Shown: in pieces, positions 16,625 to 25,419 of the stretch
Layout: each line of letters starts with the position of its first letter
Numbering within the stretch: position 1 is the stretch's first letter
Source: CAJXVA01 sp963761755
GTDB taxonomy: Bacteria; Myxococcota_A; Polyangia; Nannocystales; Nannocystaceae
NCBI GenBank assembly: GCA_963761755.1
Contig: CAVXIC010000039.1
Coordinates: 372,001-436,000 of the forward strand
Direction: 5' to 3'
DNA length: 64,000 nt
Made by a program: the position numbers and the translations under genes
Notes under the pieces: model-generated
Told to the model about the DNA's origin: nothing
Seen by the model: only the letters and a program-made list of their open reading frames with translations
Database searches by the model: none

Positions 16625-18472
16625 CTACCAGTGGTCGCTAGGCCCCGGCGCGCGCTTCCAGGGCGCCGAAGGATCGCCCTTGGGCTTGCGCTTGGGCACG
16701 ACCGGTGGCGGCGGTGGAGGACGCGAGACAGGCTTCGCGGGCGCAGCGGGGCTCGAGGAGGACCTGCGCTTGCGCGGCCGCTTGCGCTGGCGCGGTGCGG
16801 GCTCGGCGTCCGGCTCTGGCGCGATCTGGAGGACGGGCGCCAGCGGGATGCCAGGCTCGAGGCGACGCAGCTCGAGCGGAGTGAAGGTGTCTGGTGCGTA
16901 GACCTGGGGCTCCTCGGGGAGCGGCGTCGCGCGGAAGGCCGGAGCCCTCTCGACCGCGGCGGGCACGCCTGGACCCCCGGAGTCGGACACCTCCGGCGTG
17001 ACGACGCTCGCGGCGACGAGCGCTGACTCGACGGGGCTGGGCGCGGCTTCGGACCAGGCCAAACCACCGAGGACCGCGGCCGCCACGAGCAGGACCGCGA
17101 GGCCTCCGGCGAACGCGCGTCGCCGTGGTGCGGGCGTCACCTCAGGAGCCCGGCCTGCCTCGAATGCCGGGACGCCCGGTGCGCCCTCGGGCAGCGCGGG
17201 CGCAAAGCCTCGCGCATCGCGTGGAAGCGCAGCGGCGAAGCCACCGAGGACTGCGGAGCCAGCCGGCGGACGGGGTCGATGTGGCATCGGCGAAACCGCG
17301 GTCTCCGAGCGCACGACCGGGCCCGGAGGATCGGCCACAGGCTCCGGATCGGGCACCAGATGCAGGGCCGGCCGGCCATGACCGGGCCCAGGCGCGTCCT
17401 CGAAGACCTCGTCGACGCCGAGCACTTCGGACATCGCAGCCTCGAGCACGTCGGACGGATCCTCGGCGAGATGGCGGTCGACATCCCGTGGGGGCGTGGA
17501 AGGAGACGGCGCGAGCGGAGCCGGAGCGACCTGGGTACCGCCCGCCGGGGGCGCGGACGCGGGCGCGACATGCCTGCAGAGCGAAGGCGCCGAGTCGCCG
17601 AGGGCGTGCAGGTCGGCCTCGAGGTCGTTCATCGACTGCGGGCGAAGATCCGCGCGCTTGGCAAGGCAGCGCCGGATGATGCGATCGGCTTCGTCGGGCA
17701 GCTGCGGGTTGTGCAAGCGCGGCGCGGGGACGGGGTTGGAGATCGCCTTGGCGAGGACGTCCAGCGGGTTGGTCCCCTTGAAGGGCACGGTCCCGGTCGC
17801 CATCTTGTACATGAGCACGCCGACTGCGTAGACCTCGGACCGAACGTCCGCGGCACGACCCCGCGCGACCTCTGGTGCGAGGTATGCGGCCGTGCCAACC
17901 ACCTCACCGGCGGCGGTGAGCGTTGCCGAGCCCCCCTGAGCTCGACACTTGGCCAGTCCGAAGTCGAGCACCTTGACGAAGTCGTCATGCACGCCGGGCG
18001 CTTGCTCGACCATGAACACGTTGCTCGGCTTGATGTCGCGGTGAACCACGCCACGCGCGTGCGCAGCCTTGAGCGCGGCGACCACCTGCATGGCGATCGC
18101 GCGGACCCGGGGCCACGGCAGACGCCGTTCCTTCCGCAGCAGCGCCCGAAGATCCTGCCCCTCGAGCTGCTCCATCACCAGGTAGACGAACCCCGGTTCC
18201 ATCACGCCGACGTCGATGATCTCGATGACGTTGGGGTGCTTGACCATCGCGGTCGTCTGGGCCTCGCGAACGAGGCGTTGCACCTGGACGTCTCGTTTCA
18301 CGACGCCGGGCTTGACCACCTTGATTGCGACCGGACGCTGCAGGGCGAGCTGTTGCCCGCGGTACACGGTGCCCATGCCGCCCTCGGAGAGCGGATCCCC
18401 GATCTCGTAGCGGTCGTCGAGAACGACACCACGCAGGTCGGCGACCTCGAGATCGGGCTTGGCTGCAGGCAT
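16625..18472 (-). CDS. membrane Ser/Thr protein kinase (Hanks type) with Pro-rich tail
   Basis: A 615-aa kinase. The catalytic domain (about 18-285) shows SEGGMGTVYRG, VAIKVVKPG, HRDIKPSN, DFGLAK and GTAAYLAPEV, all residues needed for activity. A Pro/Ala-rich linker leads to a single membrane segment near 478-500 (AFAGGLAVLLVAAAVLGGL). The Pro-rich, basic C-terminal region outside that segment contains no PASTA or other domain I recognise. ATG 18472 gives MPAAKPDLEV just ahead of the kinase fold. The Lgt-like gene upstream ends about 130 bp away on the same strand. Confidence 0.9.
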   Translation of the reverse strand: MPAAKPDLEVADLRGVVLDDRYEIGDPLSEGGMGTVYRGQQLALQRPVAIKVVKPGVVKRDVQVQRLVREAQTTAMVKHPNVIEIIDVGVMEPGFVYLVMEQLEGQDLRALLRKERRLPWPRVRAIAMQVVAALKAAHARGVVHRDIKPSNVFMVEQAPGVHDDFVKVLDFGLAKCRAQGGSATLTAAGEVVGTAAYLAPEVARGRAADVRSEVYAVGVLMYKMATGTVPFKGTNPLDVLAKAISNPVPAPRLHNPQLPDEADRIIRRCLAKRADLRPQSMNDLEADLHALGDSAPSLCRHVAPASAPPAGGTQVAPAPLAPSPSTPPRDVDRHLAEDPSDVLEAAMSEVLGVDEVFEDAPGPGHGRPALHLVPDPEPVADPPGPVVRSETAVSPMPHRPRPPAGSAVLGGFAAALPRDARGFAPALPEGAPGVPAFEAGRAPEVTPAPRRRAFAGGLAVLLVAAAVLGGLAWSEAAPSPVESALVAASVVTPEVSDSGGPGVPAAVERAPAFRATPLPEEPQVYAPDTFTPLELRRLEPGIPLAPVLQIAPEPDAEPAPRQRKRPRKRRSSSSPAAPAKPVSRPPPPPPVVPKRKPKGDPSAPWKRAPGPSDHW

Positions 18473-18606
18473 GGGGTGTTCCACGAACGGGACAAGGACG
18501 AGACAACGAGTGTAGCCGACCCAAAGACGAGACCCCGGCGTCGGAGGACGGCCGGGGTCGGGACCGGTTCGGAATGGGGTTTCCGCGCCGATTCGAGAGC
18601 GTGCCG

Positions 18607-19683
18607 CTAGTCGTCGGAGGAGGCGGCTTCCATGCGCTGGGCAGCGCCCATGCTCAGCTCGTCGACGTTGGGCTTCATCCCACCCGAGGGGTTGCGCAGC
18701 CAGCTGCCGACCTTGCCGTAGTGGACGCCGTACGCGAACCCGAACACGACCCCGAACAAGGCGATCCACGGCGCGATGCTGCCGTTGCTGACCACGTGCA
18801 CGAGGCGGTGGCTCAGGTCGACGGACAGCGTGCCGGTGCTGGTCGCCGAGCCGATGGCCAAGAAAGCGACGCCCACCGCGATCATCGCGAAGGAGTACAC
18901 GTTGGTGTGGGTGAGCTTGCCCCACAGCTTGCCGCGGTCGTCCTGCCGGAAGACCTCGAGGCTCAGCCGCACCAGCGAGTGCAGGATGAAGTACAGGCCA
19001 GCGAGCGCGCCGTCGAAGGGGAGCACCGGGAGGATCGCGTAGAACGTCGCAAACATCGCCAGGTAGATCACCAGCGCGTAGAGCTGCGCGGGGTGAATCT
19101 TGACGTTGGCCAAGTGCGGTGCGCAGCGCACGACCTTGGACTCCGGGCTCGTGTAGCGCACGCCAAACCGGCTCGAGGTGGGGCGGCCCCAGCAGCAACC
19201 GTAGACGTAGCAGCCCAGACGAGCGATCGCTTCACCCAGCGGCAAGCACAGCGCCGGGCCATCGAGCAGCCGAAGGACCGGCACACCCGAGATCTGGTTG
19301 ATGATCACCAGACCGACCAGCCCGCCCGCGATCCCGCCGTGCAGCATGTAGCCCGGCTTGATGATCGTCTGCAGCGGGTTGCGGAACAGCTCTCGCCACT
19401 CGAGCATGATGCTGAACGAACGCAGTCCGATCAGAATCATTGGCACCAAGATGAAGAGGTAGAGCTTCGCCATGTAGACGACGTCGAGCCCCACCATGGC
19501 GTCGTACCAGAGCGAGACGGCGCAGCCGGCCGCGAACGCGGCCCCGGCGAGGAACGCATAGGTCGTGAACAGCCAGTTGCCGACCCGGAACAACACGGTG
19601 CGGTTGTGGAAGTCGAGAATCCAGCGGCGGAAGAAGCCACGCGGCTCGGCCACCGCGGAAGGGGACGTCGATTCTGTCGCCAT
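18607..19683 (-). CDS. Lgt-like (prolipoprotein diacylglyceryl transferase family) membrane protein
   Basis: A 358-aa polytopic membrane protein, longer than canonical Lgt (about 270-290 aa) at both ends. It keeps the family HGG motif (MLHGGIAGGLVG) and the late IHPAQLY, but the usual RxGN region reads ARLGCYVYGCCWG, with Cys replacing the Asn. This Cys-rich form marks a separate branch of the family. True lipoprotein-modifying activity is therefore uncertain, though several lipoproteins are encoded nearby. ATG 19683 was preferred to a start at 19821, whose extra residues are Arg-rich and unlike the family. Confidence 0.78.
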   Translation of the reverse strand: MATESTSPSAVAEPRGFFRRWILDFHNRTVLFRVGNWLFTTYAFLAGAAFAAGCAVSLWYDAMVGLDVVYMAKLYLFILVPMILIGLRSFSIMLEWRELFRNPLQTIIKPGYMLHGGIAGGLVGLVIINQISGVPVLRLLDGPALCLPLGEAIARLGCYVYGCCWGRPTSSRFGVRYTSPESKVVRCAPHLANVKIHPAQLYALVIYLAMFATFYAILPVLPFDGALAGLYFILHSLVRLSLEVFRQDDRGKLWGKLTHTNVYSFAMIAVGVAFLAIGSATSTGTLSVDLSHRLVHVVSNGSIAPWIALFGVVFGFAYGVHYGKVGSWLRNPSGGMKPNVDELSMGAAQRMEAASSDD

Positions 19684-19868
19684 CGCGCGGGCATCTAACG
19701 GTACCAAGGGCCCTTTGCGCAAGGGGGTGACGAGAATGGGCTGGTGCAAGGCCCGCCGACGACAATTCGGTGAGCGCGCACACCATTGACGACAGCGATG
19801 TGGCGGAATCGCTCGCACCACGCGCCGGCTGTGAAGGTCGCGCCACGCAGCTGTGATACGGTCGTCGC

Positions 19869-20039
19869 TTGGCCGGCGGTCACCAGTGTTCGCACCAGGC
19901 GGACGACGAGCACCTGTCGACGGGGTTTCTGCCGATCTCTCTGGCGATGACCCTCCTGATCAGCGGGCTGTTCGTGTTTGGAATCGTCCCGGTGAGCTGC
20001 GCCGAGACGGCCCCCGAAGTCTCGAGCGTCCAGCCGTAG
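19869..20039 (+). CDS. possible 56-aa single-pass membrane protein
   Basis: A short frame starting with TTG and preceded by an in-frame TGA. It contains a convincing hydrophobic helix (LPISLAMTLLISGLFVFGIV) after a His/Asp-rich N-terminus and before SCAETAPEVSS. It fills most of a 380-bp gap between the Lgt-like gene and the LamG-like lipoprotein gene. No clear ribosome-binding site is visible and TTG starts are rare, so it could be chance. Confidence 0.3.
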   Translation: MAGGHQCSHQADDEHLSTGFLPISLAMTLLISGLFVFGIVPVSCAETAPEVSSVQP

Positions 20040-20067
20040 GTGCGGTCGGGGCCCGCCGGGTCGCCGG

Positions 20068-21087
20068 TCAGTCGTTGCTCATGCCCAGCGCCGTGACGTG
20101 CTGCGCGATCCGGTCATCGTCGATCGCCTCGCCGTAGACGGCGGCGTAGAACAACACACCGTCGATCGCCCGGGCGGCGTCCCGGTTGCCGAGACCGAAG
20201 ATCGTGCCCTCAGGCACCGCCGCCTGGTCACCGACTGGAATGGTACCGGTGATCTCCGGAACGAGCTCCGCACCTTCGACCAGGAGTCGGACCTGGGACT
20301 CCGGGCTCGGGGCCGTCGTATCGACGACGACGTGCAGCACGTGGGCGACCCCTGCAAAGTCCGCGTAGTCCCACTCCCGCACGAGCCCGTCGTTCCATGA
20401 GAACTGGAGAAGGTCGGGGTTGGTCGAGCTCAAGGTCGCGATGCCCGGAGCCGGGCCGGCACCGATGTGCATGATCCGAGAGCCTTGGCCGACGGTGTCC
20501 TCCAGTCGAAACACCACTTCGAAGGTCAGGCTCGTCGAGCCCTCCAGGCCGCCGAGTTCGGTCCCGCCGATGAACGCGCGCGCGCCATCATCCGAGCCGG
20601 CGTTGGTGAACTCCAGCCCTCGGTTTCCAAGCTCCTCGACGTACTCCAAGGAGCCGCGGCCGTAGTCGATGCTCAGATCGATCGGAGCTGGCGTCGAGTC
20701 GAGCGCGAACAAGGGAGCCGTGCCCGCGCCGGCCTCGTTGAGGAAGTAGCGCGCAATGACGCCCCCGTTGGTCAGACCTCGCGTGGTGTCGGTCTCGCCT
20801 CCGCTCGATTCGCTGTCGTCTTCGCGGCCCGTCGTCTCGGGATCCACCGAGTCCGTCGTCGTCGTCGTCGTCGTGACCGAGCTCGAGGTCCCCGGGTCGA
20901 CCGAGGACGACGTCATCGGGGTCACCGAGGTCACCGCGTCGTCCGGTCCCGGCTCCGAGGCGCTCGTCGAGCTCGATGTGCTCGCAGCGCCGGTGTCCCC
21001 GAGCGAGTTCTGGGAATCCCCCGACATCGGAGACGACTCGAACGCGCAGCCTCCCAGAAGGCTCACGAGCCCAACCCAACGCCGCAT
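20068..21087 (-). CDS. lipoprotein with Ser/Thr-rich linker and LamG/concanavalin-like domain
   Basis: A 339-aa predicted surface lipoprotein. ATG 21087 gives a short signal ending in the lipobox LLGGC, then a roughly 90-residue linker of Ser, Thr, Asp and Glu that includes a run of seven Thr encoded by a GTC-type trinucleotide repeat. The C-terminal 220 residues alternate strand-forming stretches (LTFEVVFRLEDTVGQGSRIMH, DGLVREWDYADFAGV, VPEGTIFGLGNRD) in the manner of LamG/concanavalin-like binding domains. The ligand is unknown. It is divergent from the M28 peptidase gene, with 35 bp between starts. Confidence 0.7.
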   Translation of the reverse strand: MRRWVGLVSLLGGCAFESSPMSGDSQNSLGDTGAASTSSSTSASEPGPDDAVTSVTPMTSSSVDPGTSSSVTTTTTTTDSVDPETTGREDDSESSGGETDTTRGLTNGGVIARYFLNEAGAGTAPLFALDSTPAPIDLSIDYGRGSLEYVEELGNRGLEFTNAGSDDGARAFIGGTELGGLEGSTSLTFEVVFRLEDTVGQGSRIMHIGAGPAPGIATLSSTNPDLLQFSWNDGLVREWDYADFAGVAHVLHVVVDTTAPSPESQVRLLVEGAELVPEITGTIPVGDQAAVPEGTIFGLGNRDAARAIDGVLFYAAVYGEAIDDDRIAQHVTALGMSND

Positions 21088-21122
21088 GCGTTCCAGCCTA
21101 CCACCCTGATAGGCTTCCGGAC

Positions 21123-22172
21123 ATGCGCAGCCACGCCCGGCGACTGCTCTTGGTTGGCCTCGCGGCGAGCTGCAGAAGCTCGGCGGACCCTTCGGCACAC
21201 CAAGGGTCGCAGCCCACCCCAACCGTCGAGGCCGCCGCTCGCCCCGGCGCGCAGTCGGCGGATGCCATCTCGGCCGATCGACTGCGAGCGCACGTCACCT
21301 TCTTGGCCTCGGACGAGATGCGGGGGCGCAAGACCCCCTCACCCCAGCTCGACGAGGCCGCCGACTACATCCAGACCGTACTGACGCAGGTGGGTGTCGG
21401 CCCCTTGGGCGAATCGTACACGCAGCCCGTCCCGTGCGGCGCTGCTGGAGAGCCATCCTTCAACGTCCTGGGTGCCTTGCCCGCGACGACCCCCAAGGCG
21501 ATCCTGCTCACCGCCCACTACGACCACGTGGGCGAAGCGGCCGAAGGTGACGACGTGGTGTTCAACGGCGCCAACGACAACGCTTCGGGCGTCGCCGCCA
21601 TGCTCACGATCGCACGAGCCCTGGCCGACGACCCTTCGCCCCGCCGGCGCCGCATCGTGTTCGTCGCGTTCTGTGGCGAAGAGCAGGGCTTGAGAGGGTC
21701 CACCGCCTTCGTCGAGTCCCCCCCTGTGCCCCTGCAGGACATCGTCGCGGTGCTCAACCTCGAGATGCTGGGGCATGCCGACCCGGCCGACCACCGGCGA
21801 GCCTGGGTCACGGGGCACGCCTACTCCACCCTTGCGCAGTGGCTGGACACCGCAGGGAAGGCGGAGGGGGTCTCGTTCGTCCCCGGGGCTGCGATCGGCC
21901 CGACCGAGGGCGCCGCGTTCGATCGATCGGACAACTATCCCTTCGCCACGCACGGCGTCGTCGCGCACACGATCGCTGCCGGTCCGCTCGACGAGCACTA
22001 CCACGCGCTCAGCGACGAGACGCAGCGCCTCGACTACGACGCCATGGTTCCGATCGTTCGCGCGCTCGCGGGTGCCGTCGATGCGCTCGCCCGCAGCGAG
22101 GCGATCCCCACGTGGACCGAGGCGGCTCCCGGGGAGATCACTCGTCGAGCATCGAGAACGACTCGCCCGTAG
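21123..22172 (+). CDS. M28-family zinc peptidase lipoprotein
   Basis: A 349-aa exported aminopeptidase-like protein with lipobox LAASC. The co-catalytic metal site is visible: H and D in TAHYDHVG, bridging D in GANDNASG, catalytic and metal-binding Glu pair in FCGEEQGLRGS, and the last His in DEHYHALSD. The fourth ligand position reads LNLEMLG, Glu where Asp is more usual. The substrate is probably peptides outside the inner membrane. ATG 21123 gives a signal peptide; the frame is open further upstream but without coding character. The 3' end overlaps the convergent SDR gene by 35 bp. Confidence 0.88.
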   Translation: MRSHARRLLLVGLAASCRSSADPSAHQGSQPTPTVEAAARPGAQSADAISADRLRAHVTFLASDEMRGRKTPSPQLDEAADYIQTVLTQVGVGPLGESYTQPVPCGAAGEPSFNVLGALPATTPKAILLTAHYDHVGEAAEGDDVVFNGANDNASGVAAMLTIARALADDPSPRRRRIVFVAFCGEEQGLRGSTAFVESPPVPLQDIVAVLNLEMLGHADPADHRRAWVTGHAYSTLAQWLDTAGKAEGVSFVPGAAIGPTEGAAFDRSDNYPFATHGVVAHTIAAGPLDEHYHALSDETQRLDYDAMVPIVRALAGAVDALARSEAIPTWTEAAPGEITRRASRTTRP

Positions 22173-23070
22173 CCTCGACCGACATCGACCACAGGCGCTG
22201 GGCCGAGATCTCGTCGTGGGACGCCCGGTTGGACTCCACGCGCTCGGGATACCCACGCACCTGCCCCAGCCCCTGGGGACCGTACAAGCCGCCGCCGCTC
22301 ACCGACTCGCCCACGGCCGCGAACACGCTGGGCATCGCGCCCATGCGCGCGGGCTGGGCGACGAGCTTGTTGGTGAAGTCGTAGAAGCGCTCGGCGAGCT
22401 TGGACCCGGCCATGCGGGGGCCGACGGACTGCAGGTTCGTCGCGGAGTAGCCGGGGTGAGCGGCCACCGAGAGCACGTCCGCCTCCGCGACGCGCAAGCG
22501 ACGATCGAGCTCGTAGCAGAACAGCAGGTTGGCGAGCTTGCTCTGAGCATACGCGCGCCACTTGTCGTAGCTGCGCTTCCCGTGCAGGTCGTCGAAGCGC
22601 ATCGAGCCGACCTTGTGCATCAGCGAGCTGACCGTCACGACGCGCGCACCCGGGGTCTCGAGCAGCACGGGCATGAGCGCCCCCGTCAGCGCGAAGTGGC
22701 CGAAGTGGTTCGTGCCGATCTGCATCTCGAAGCCATCGGCCGTTTCGGTGCGGGGCAGCGCCATCACCCCCGCGTTGTTGATCAGCGCGTGCAGCTTGTC
22801 GTGCGAGGACGCGACGGTGTCGGCGAACGCGCGGACCGACGCGAGGTCCGCGAGATCGAGCGGCACGAACTCCACGGACGCGCCCGCCTGGTCCGCGCGC
22901 AACCGGCTCATGGCCGCCTCGGCCTTGTCCTTGGTCCGGCAGCCCATCACGATGTGGGCCCCCCGTCCCGCCAGGAGCCCGGTGGTCTCGAACCCAAGAC
23001 CGCTGTTGGCTCCGGTCACGACCATCGTCTTCCCGCTCAGATCCGGAATACTCGCCTCGGTCCACGACAT
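22138..23070 (-). CDS. short-chain dehydrogenase/reductase (retinol dehydrogenase-like)
   Basis: A 310-aa classical SDR. The cofactor motif TGANSGLG is at the N-terminus, NNAG follows the fourth strand, the catalytic Ser lies in VTVSSLMH, and the active-site YAQSK supplies Tyr and Lys. The C-terminal 60 residues resemble those of RDH/WW-oxidoreductase-type members. The substrate cannot be read from the sequence. It is transcribed toward the M28 peptidase gene and lies on the same strand as the Clp-like operon, separated from it by a hairpin. Confidence 0.9.
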   Translation of the reverse strand: MSWTEASIPDLSGKTMVVTGANSGLGFETTGLLAGRGAHIVMGCRTKDKAEAAMSRLRADQAGASVEFVPLDLADLASVRAFADTVASSHDKLHALINNAGVMALPRTETADGFEMQIGTNHFGHFALTGALMPVLLETPGARVVTVSSLMHKVGSMRFDDLHGKRSYDKWRAYAQSKLANLLFCYELDRRLRVAEADVLSVAAHPGYSATNLQSVGPRMAGSKLAERFYDFTNKLVAQPARMGAMPSVFAAVGESVSGGGLYGPQGLGQVRGYPERVESNRASHDEISAQRLWSMSVEATGESFSMLDE

Positions 23071-23116
23071 CGACCGGGAGTCTAGCAGGCCCCGGTGAGA
23101 CCCGGCGCAGTCCCAA

Positions 23117-23134
23117 CGTCGCAGCGTTGCGACG
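23117..23134. terminator. hairpin between the Clp-like operon and the SDR gene
   Basis: A 7-bp perfect stem CGTCGCA/TGCGACG around the loop GCGT lies in the 111-bp gap between the end of the last Clp-like gene and the start of the SDR gene, both on the minus strand. No T-run follows, so a Rho-independent terminator is not certain. Confidence 0.35.
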
Positions 23135-23181
23135 AGCGGGTGACGCTCCGGTCCGGCCCGGTGGACGCAGCGGATCCTCTC

Positions 23182-25419
23182 TCAGACCTCCACCACCAAG
23201 CCCCCCGCTGGGGCCGGCCGGCCTCGCACGACCACGTGGATCGTCGCGTCTCGCATCGGCGCAGCGGCCAGTCGAACTGCGATCGGACTCATGACGCGCT
23301 CTTCGATCACGCGTTTGAGAGGGCGGGCACCACGGGTGGGATGCCAGCCCAACTCCCCCAGGCGCGCGCGGGCGTCCGGGTCGACGTGCAGGGAGAGGTT
23401 GCGGTCGGCCAGCCCCTGCCGCCGCGCGGACTTGGCGAGCTCGAGGTCGACGACCTGCAGGATGTCCCCGCGGCTGAGGCGGCCGAAGGGAACGATCGAG
23501 TCGATGCGGTTGAAGAACTCCGGCCGAAAGTGGGCCCGCACGGCCGAGCGCAGCGCGTCGGTCGAGGGCGTGGTGTCACCGAAGCCAGCGGTCTCCGACT
23601 TCGCAACGCCGAGGTTGCTCGTCATCACGATCAGCGTCATGCGGAAGTCCACGAGGCGACCGTCGCTGTCGGTCATCCGCCCCTCCCCGAGCATGGCGAG
23701 GAGAAGGTCGAAGACCTCGGGGTGCGCCTTCTCGACCTCGTCGAGCAGGATGAGGGACAGCGGCGCCCGCCGGACCTGCTCGACCAGGCTCTGCATCCCC
23801 TGACCGACCGCGAGCAGGCGCTGTCCGGAGCCGGGCAGCATGAACTCGCTCATGTCGAGGCGGATCATGCGGTCGGCATCCGAGAACATGACCCGCGCGA
23901 GCTGCTTTGCGAGCTCGGTCTTGCCAACGCCGGTGGGCCCGACGAAGAAGAGGCTTCCGATCGGGCGGTCGGGATCGCACAAGCCCGCCTTGAACCGGGT
24001 GAGCACGCCTGCGGCCACGTGGCACGCCGGGTCTTGGCCGACGACCCCCTCACGAAGACGGGACGAGATGACGTCCCGCCCCGCGACCTCGCGGTCGGAG
24101 ATCAGCGCCAGCGGCAGACCGGTCGAGGCCGCGAACGCGTTGGTCACCTCCTGGGCATCGGCCTCGTGAGAGGTCTCGATGGGGTCGCTCTGGGCCATCC
24201 AATCCAAGAACCGGAAGCCCTTGCCCGGGAAGCCGCGGTCGCGAGCGAAGAACTCCAGCAGCTGCACGAGCGTCCGGAGGGCCTCGAAGGTGAAGGTCCG
24301 TCTGGGGTCGATCCGAGCCTGATACGACCGCAGCAAGTGCGGCATCGCGGCACTCGCCGTCGGCTCGATGCGCTTGACGACGAACTGGGAGACGAACCCC
24401 GGATGATGGGTCGCGAGGTGTTCGTACTCCTCGAGATTGCACTCGGCGAGGACCACCAGCTCGCCGACCCGCATGGCGGGTGTGAACATGTCCGCGATCG
24501 AGGTGCTCGTTTGCGTCGCACAGATCGGCCCCAGGCGGTCGACGTACAGGATGCCCCTGGACGCTCCGAGCTCCTCGATCATGTCGAGACAGCGCTGCTC
24601 CCACTCGCCGAGGTACATCATGCCCGCGACGATGCGATCGGCGCTGGTGGACCAAATCCGGGGAGCATCCTTGTTACGGGCCATCCGCCGCGCCAGCGCT
24701 CGAACCCAGGTCGACTTCCCTGCGCCCGGAGGCCCGACGAGCAGCGTCGAGCGCGGATTCTGCCCGCTGAGGCGCTCGACGTGCTGCGGCTCGACGACGT
24801 CGCCGATGATCGGACGTCGACGCCCCCGCGTCTGTGCCGCGCTCAGATCCTCGGCGACGGCGTCGAGCGTCGTCCGGCCCTCCATCCCCTCGGTCCGCTC
24901 GGCCGGCTGAGCCTTCGACGCGTAGGGCGGCGCCCACTCGACGATTCGCTCGTCGATCAGCCCGCGAAAATCGAACATCGAGCGCGGCTTCTCACCGAGC
25001 ATCGAACGGCCGATCGCTTGTCGGATGACCGTCGGTGCCATGCCGACGTCCTCGAGGACGAACCACCAGCCGAAGCGCGGCAGCATCAACAGCGTGCCTC
25101 CTGCCTTCAGCTCCGCCCACGCATACGTCACGTGCAGCGGGATGGTCTGCTGGGCGATGACGGTGCGCTTCTTGACGACCATCTGCGGGTTGACCCGGAC
25201 CTCGATGCGCCGGACCCCCAGCGTCTCCTCCCAGAGGAACTCGTCGACCGCAACCCTCGACTCTTCGAGCGCGAGGACCAGCTGAGCGAAGACCGCCGCT
25301 TCCGTCGACCCGTGCCCCGACAGCGGCTCGGAGAGCACCCCGCGCCGGGAGAGCAGGCGACCGGTGTGGTTGCCGTCGGGGTGGGTGACGAAGTGAACCC
25401 GGTAGGTAGGGCGTGCCAT
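23182..25419 (-). CDS. Clp/Hsp100-like double AAA+ ATPase, third gene of operon
   Basis: A 745-aa protein. Residues 1-170 are a strand-rich domain with no known name but of similar layout to the first region of the two upstream ATPases. AAA+ module 1 has Walker A GPPGAGKST (about 230) but a Walker B of ILYVDRLG, lacking the catalytic Glu, and no arginine pair at the position of the Clp ERRF finger (reads FVSQF). AAA+ module 2 is complete: GPTGVGKTE (about 495), LLDEVEKAHPEV (about 558), IVMTSNLG, finger FRPEFFNRID and sensor 2 GARPLKR. It ends soon after the second module, with no C-terminal extension. Its start shares a base with the upstream stop. Confidence 0.88.
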   Translation of the reverse strand: MARPTYRVHFVTHPDGNHTGRLLSRRGVLSEPLSGHGSTEAAVFAQLVLALEESRVAVDEFLWEETLGVRRIEVRVNPQMVVKKRTVIAQQTIPLHVTYAWAELKAGGTLLMLPRFGWWFVLEDVGMAPTVIRQAIGRSMLGEKPRSMFDFRGLIDERIVEWAPPYASKAQPAERTEGMEGRTTLDAVAEDLSAAQTRGRRRPIIGDVVEPQHVERLSGQNPRSTLLVGPPGAGKSTWVRALARRMARNKDAPRIWSTSADRIVAGMMYLGEWEQRCLDMIEELGASRGILYVDRLGPICATQTSTSIADMFTPAMRVGELVVLAECNLEEYEHLATHHPGFVSQFVVKRIEPTASAAMPHLLRSYQARIDPRRTFTFEALRTLVQLLEFFARDRGFPGKGFRFLDWMAQSDPIETSHEADAQEVTNAFAASTGLPLALISDREVAGRDVISSRLREGVVGQDPACHVAAGVLTRFKAGLCDPDRPIGSLFFVGPTGVGKTELAKQLARVMFSDADRMIRLDMSEFMLPGSGQRLLAVGQGMQSLVEQVRRAPLSLILLDEVEKAHPEVFDLLLAMLGEGRMTDSDGRLVDFRMTLIVMTSNLGVAKSETAGFGDTTPSTDALRSAVRAHFRPEFFNRIDSIVPFGRLSRGDILQVVDLELAKSARRQGLADRNLSLHVDPDARARLGELGWHPTRGARPLKRVIEERVMSPIAVRLAAAPMRDATIHVVVRGRPAPAGGLVVEV

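Noticed and set aside
20849..20880. GTC trinucleotide run as a regulatory or CRISPR-like repeat.
   Set aside because: It simply encodes the Thr run of the lipoprotein linker.
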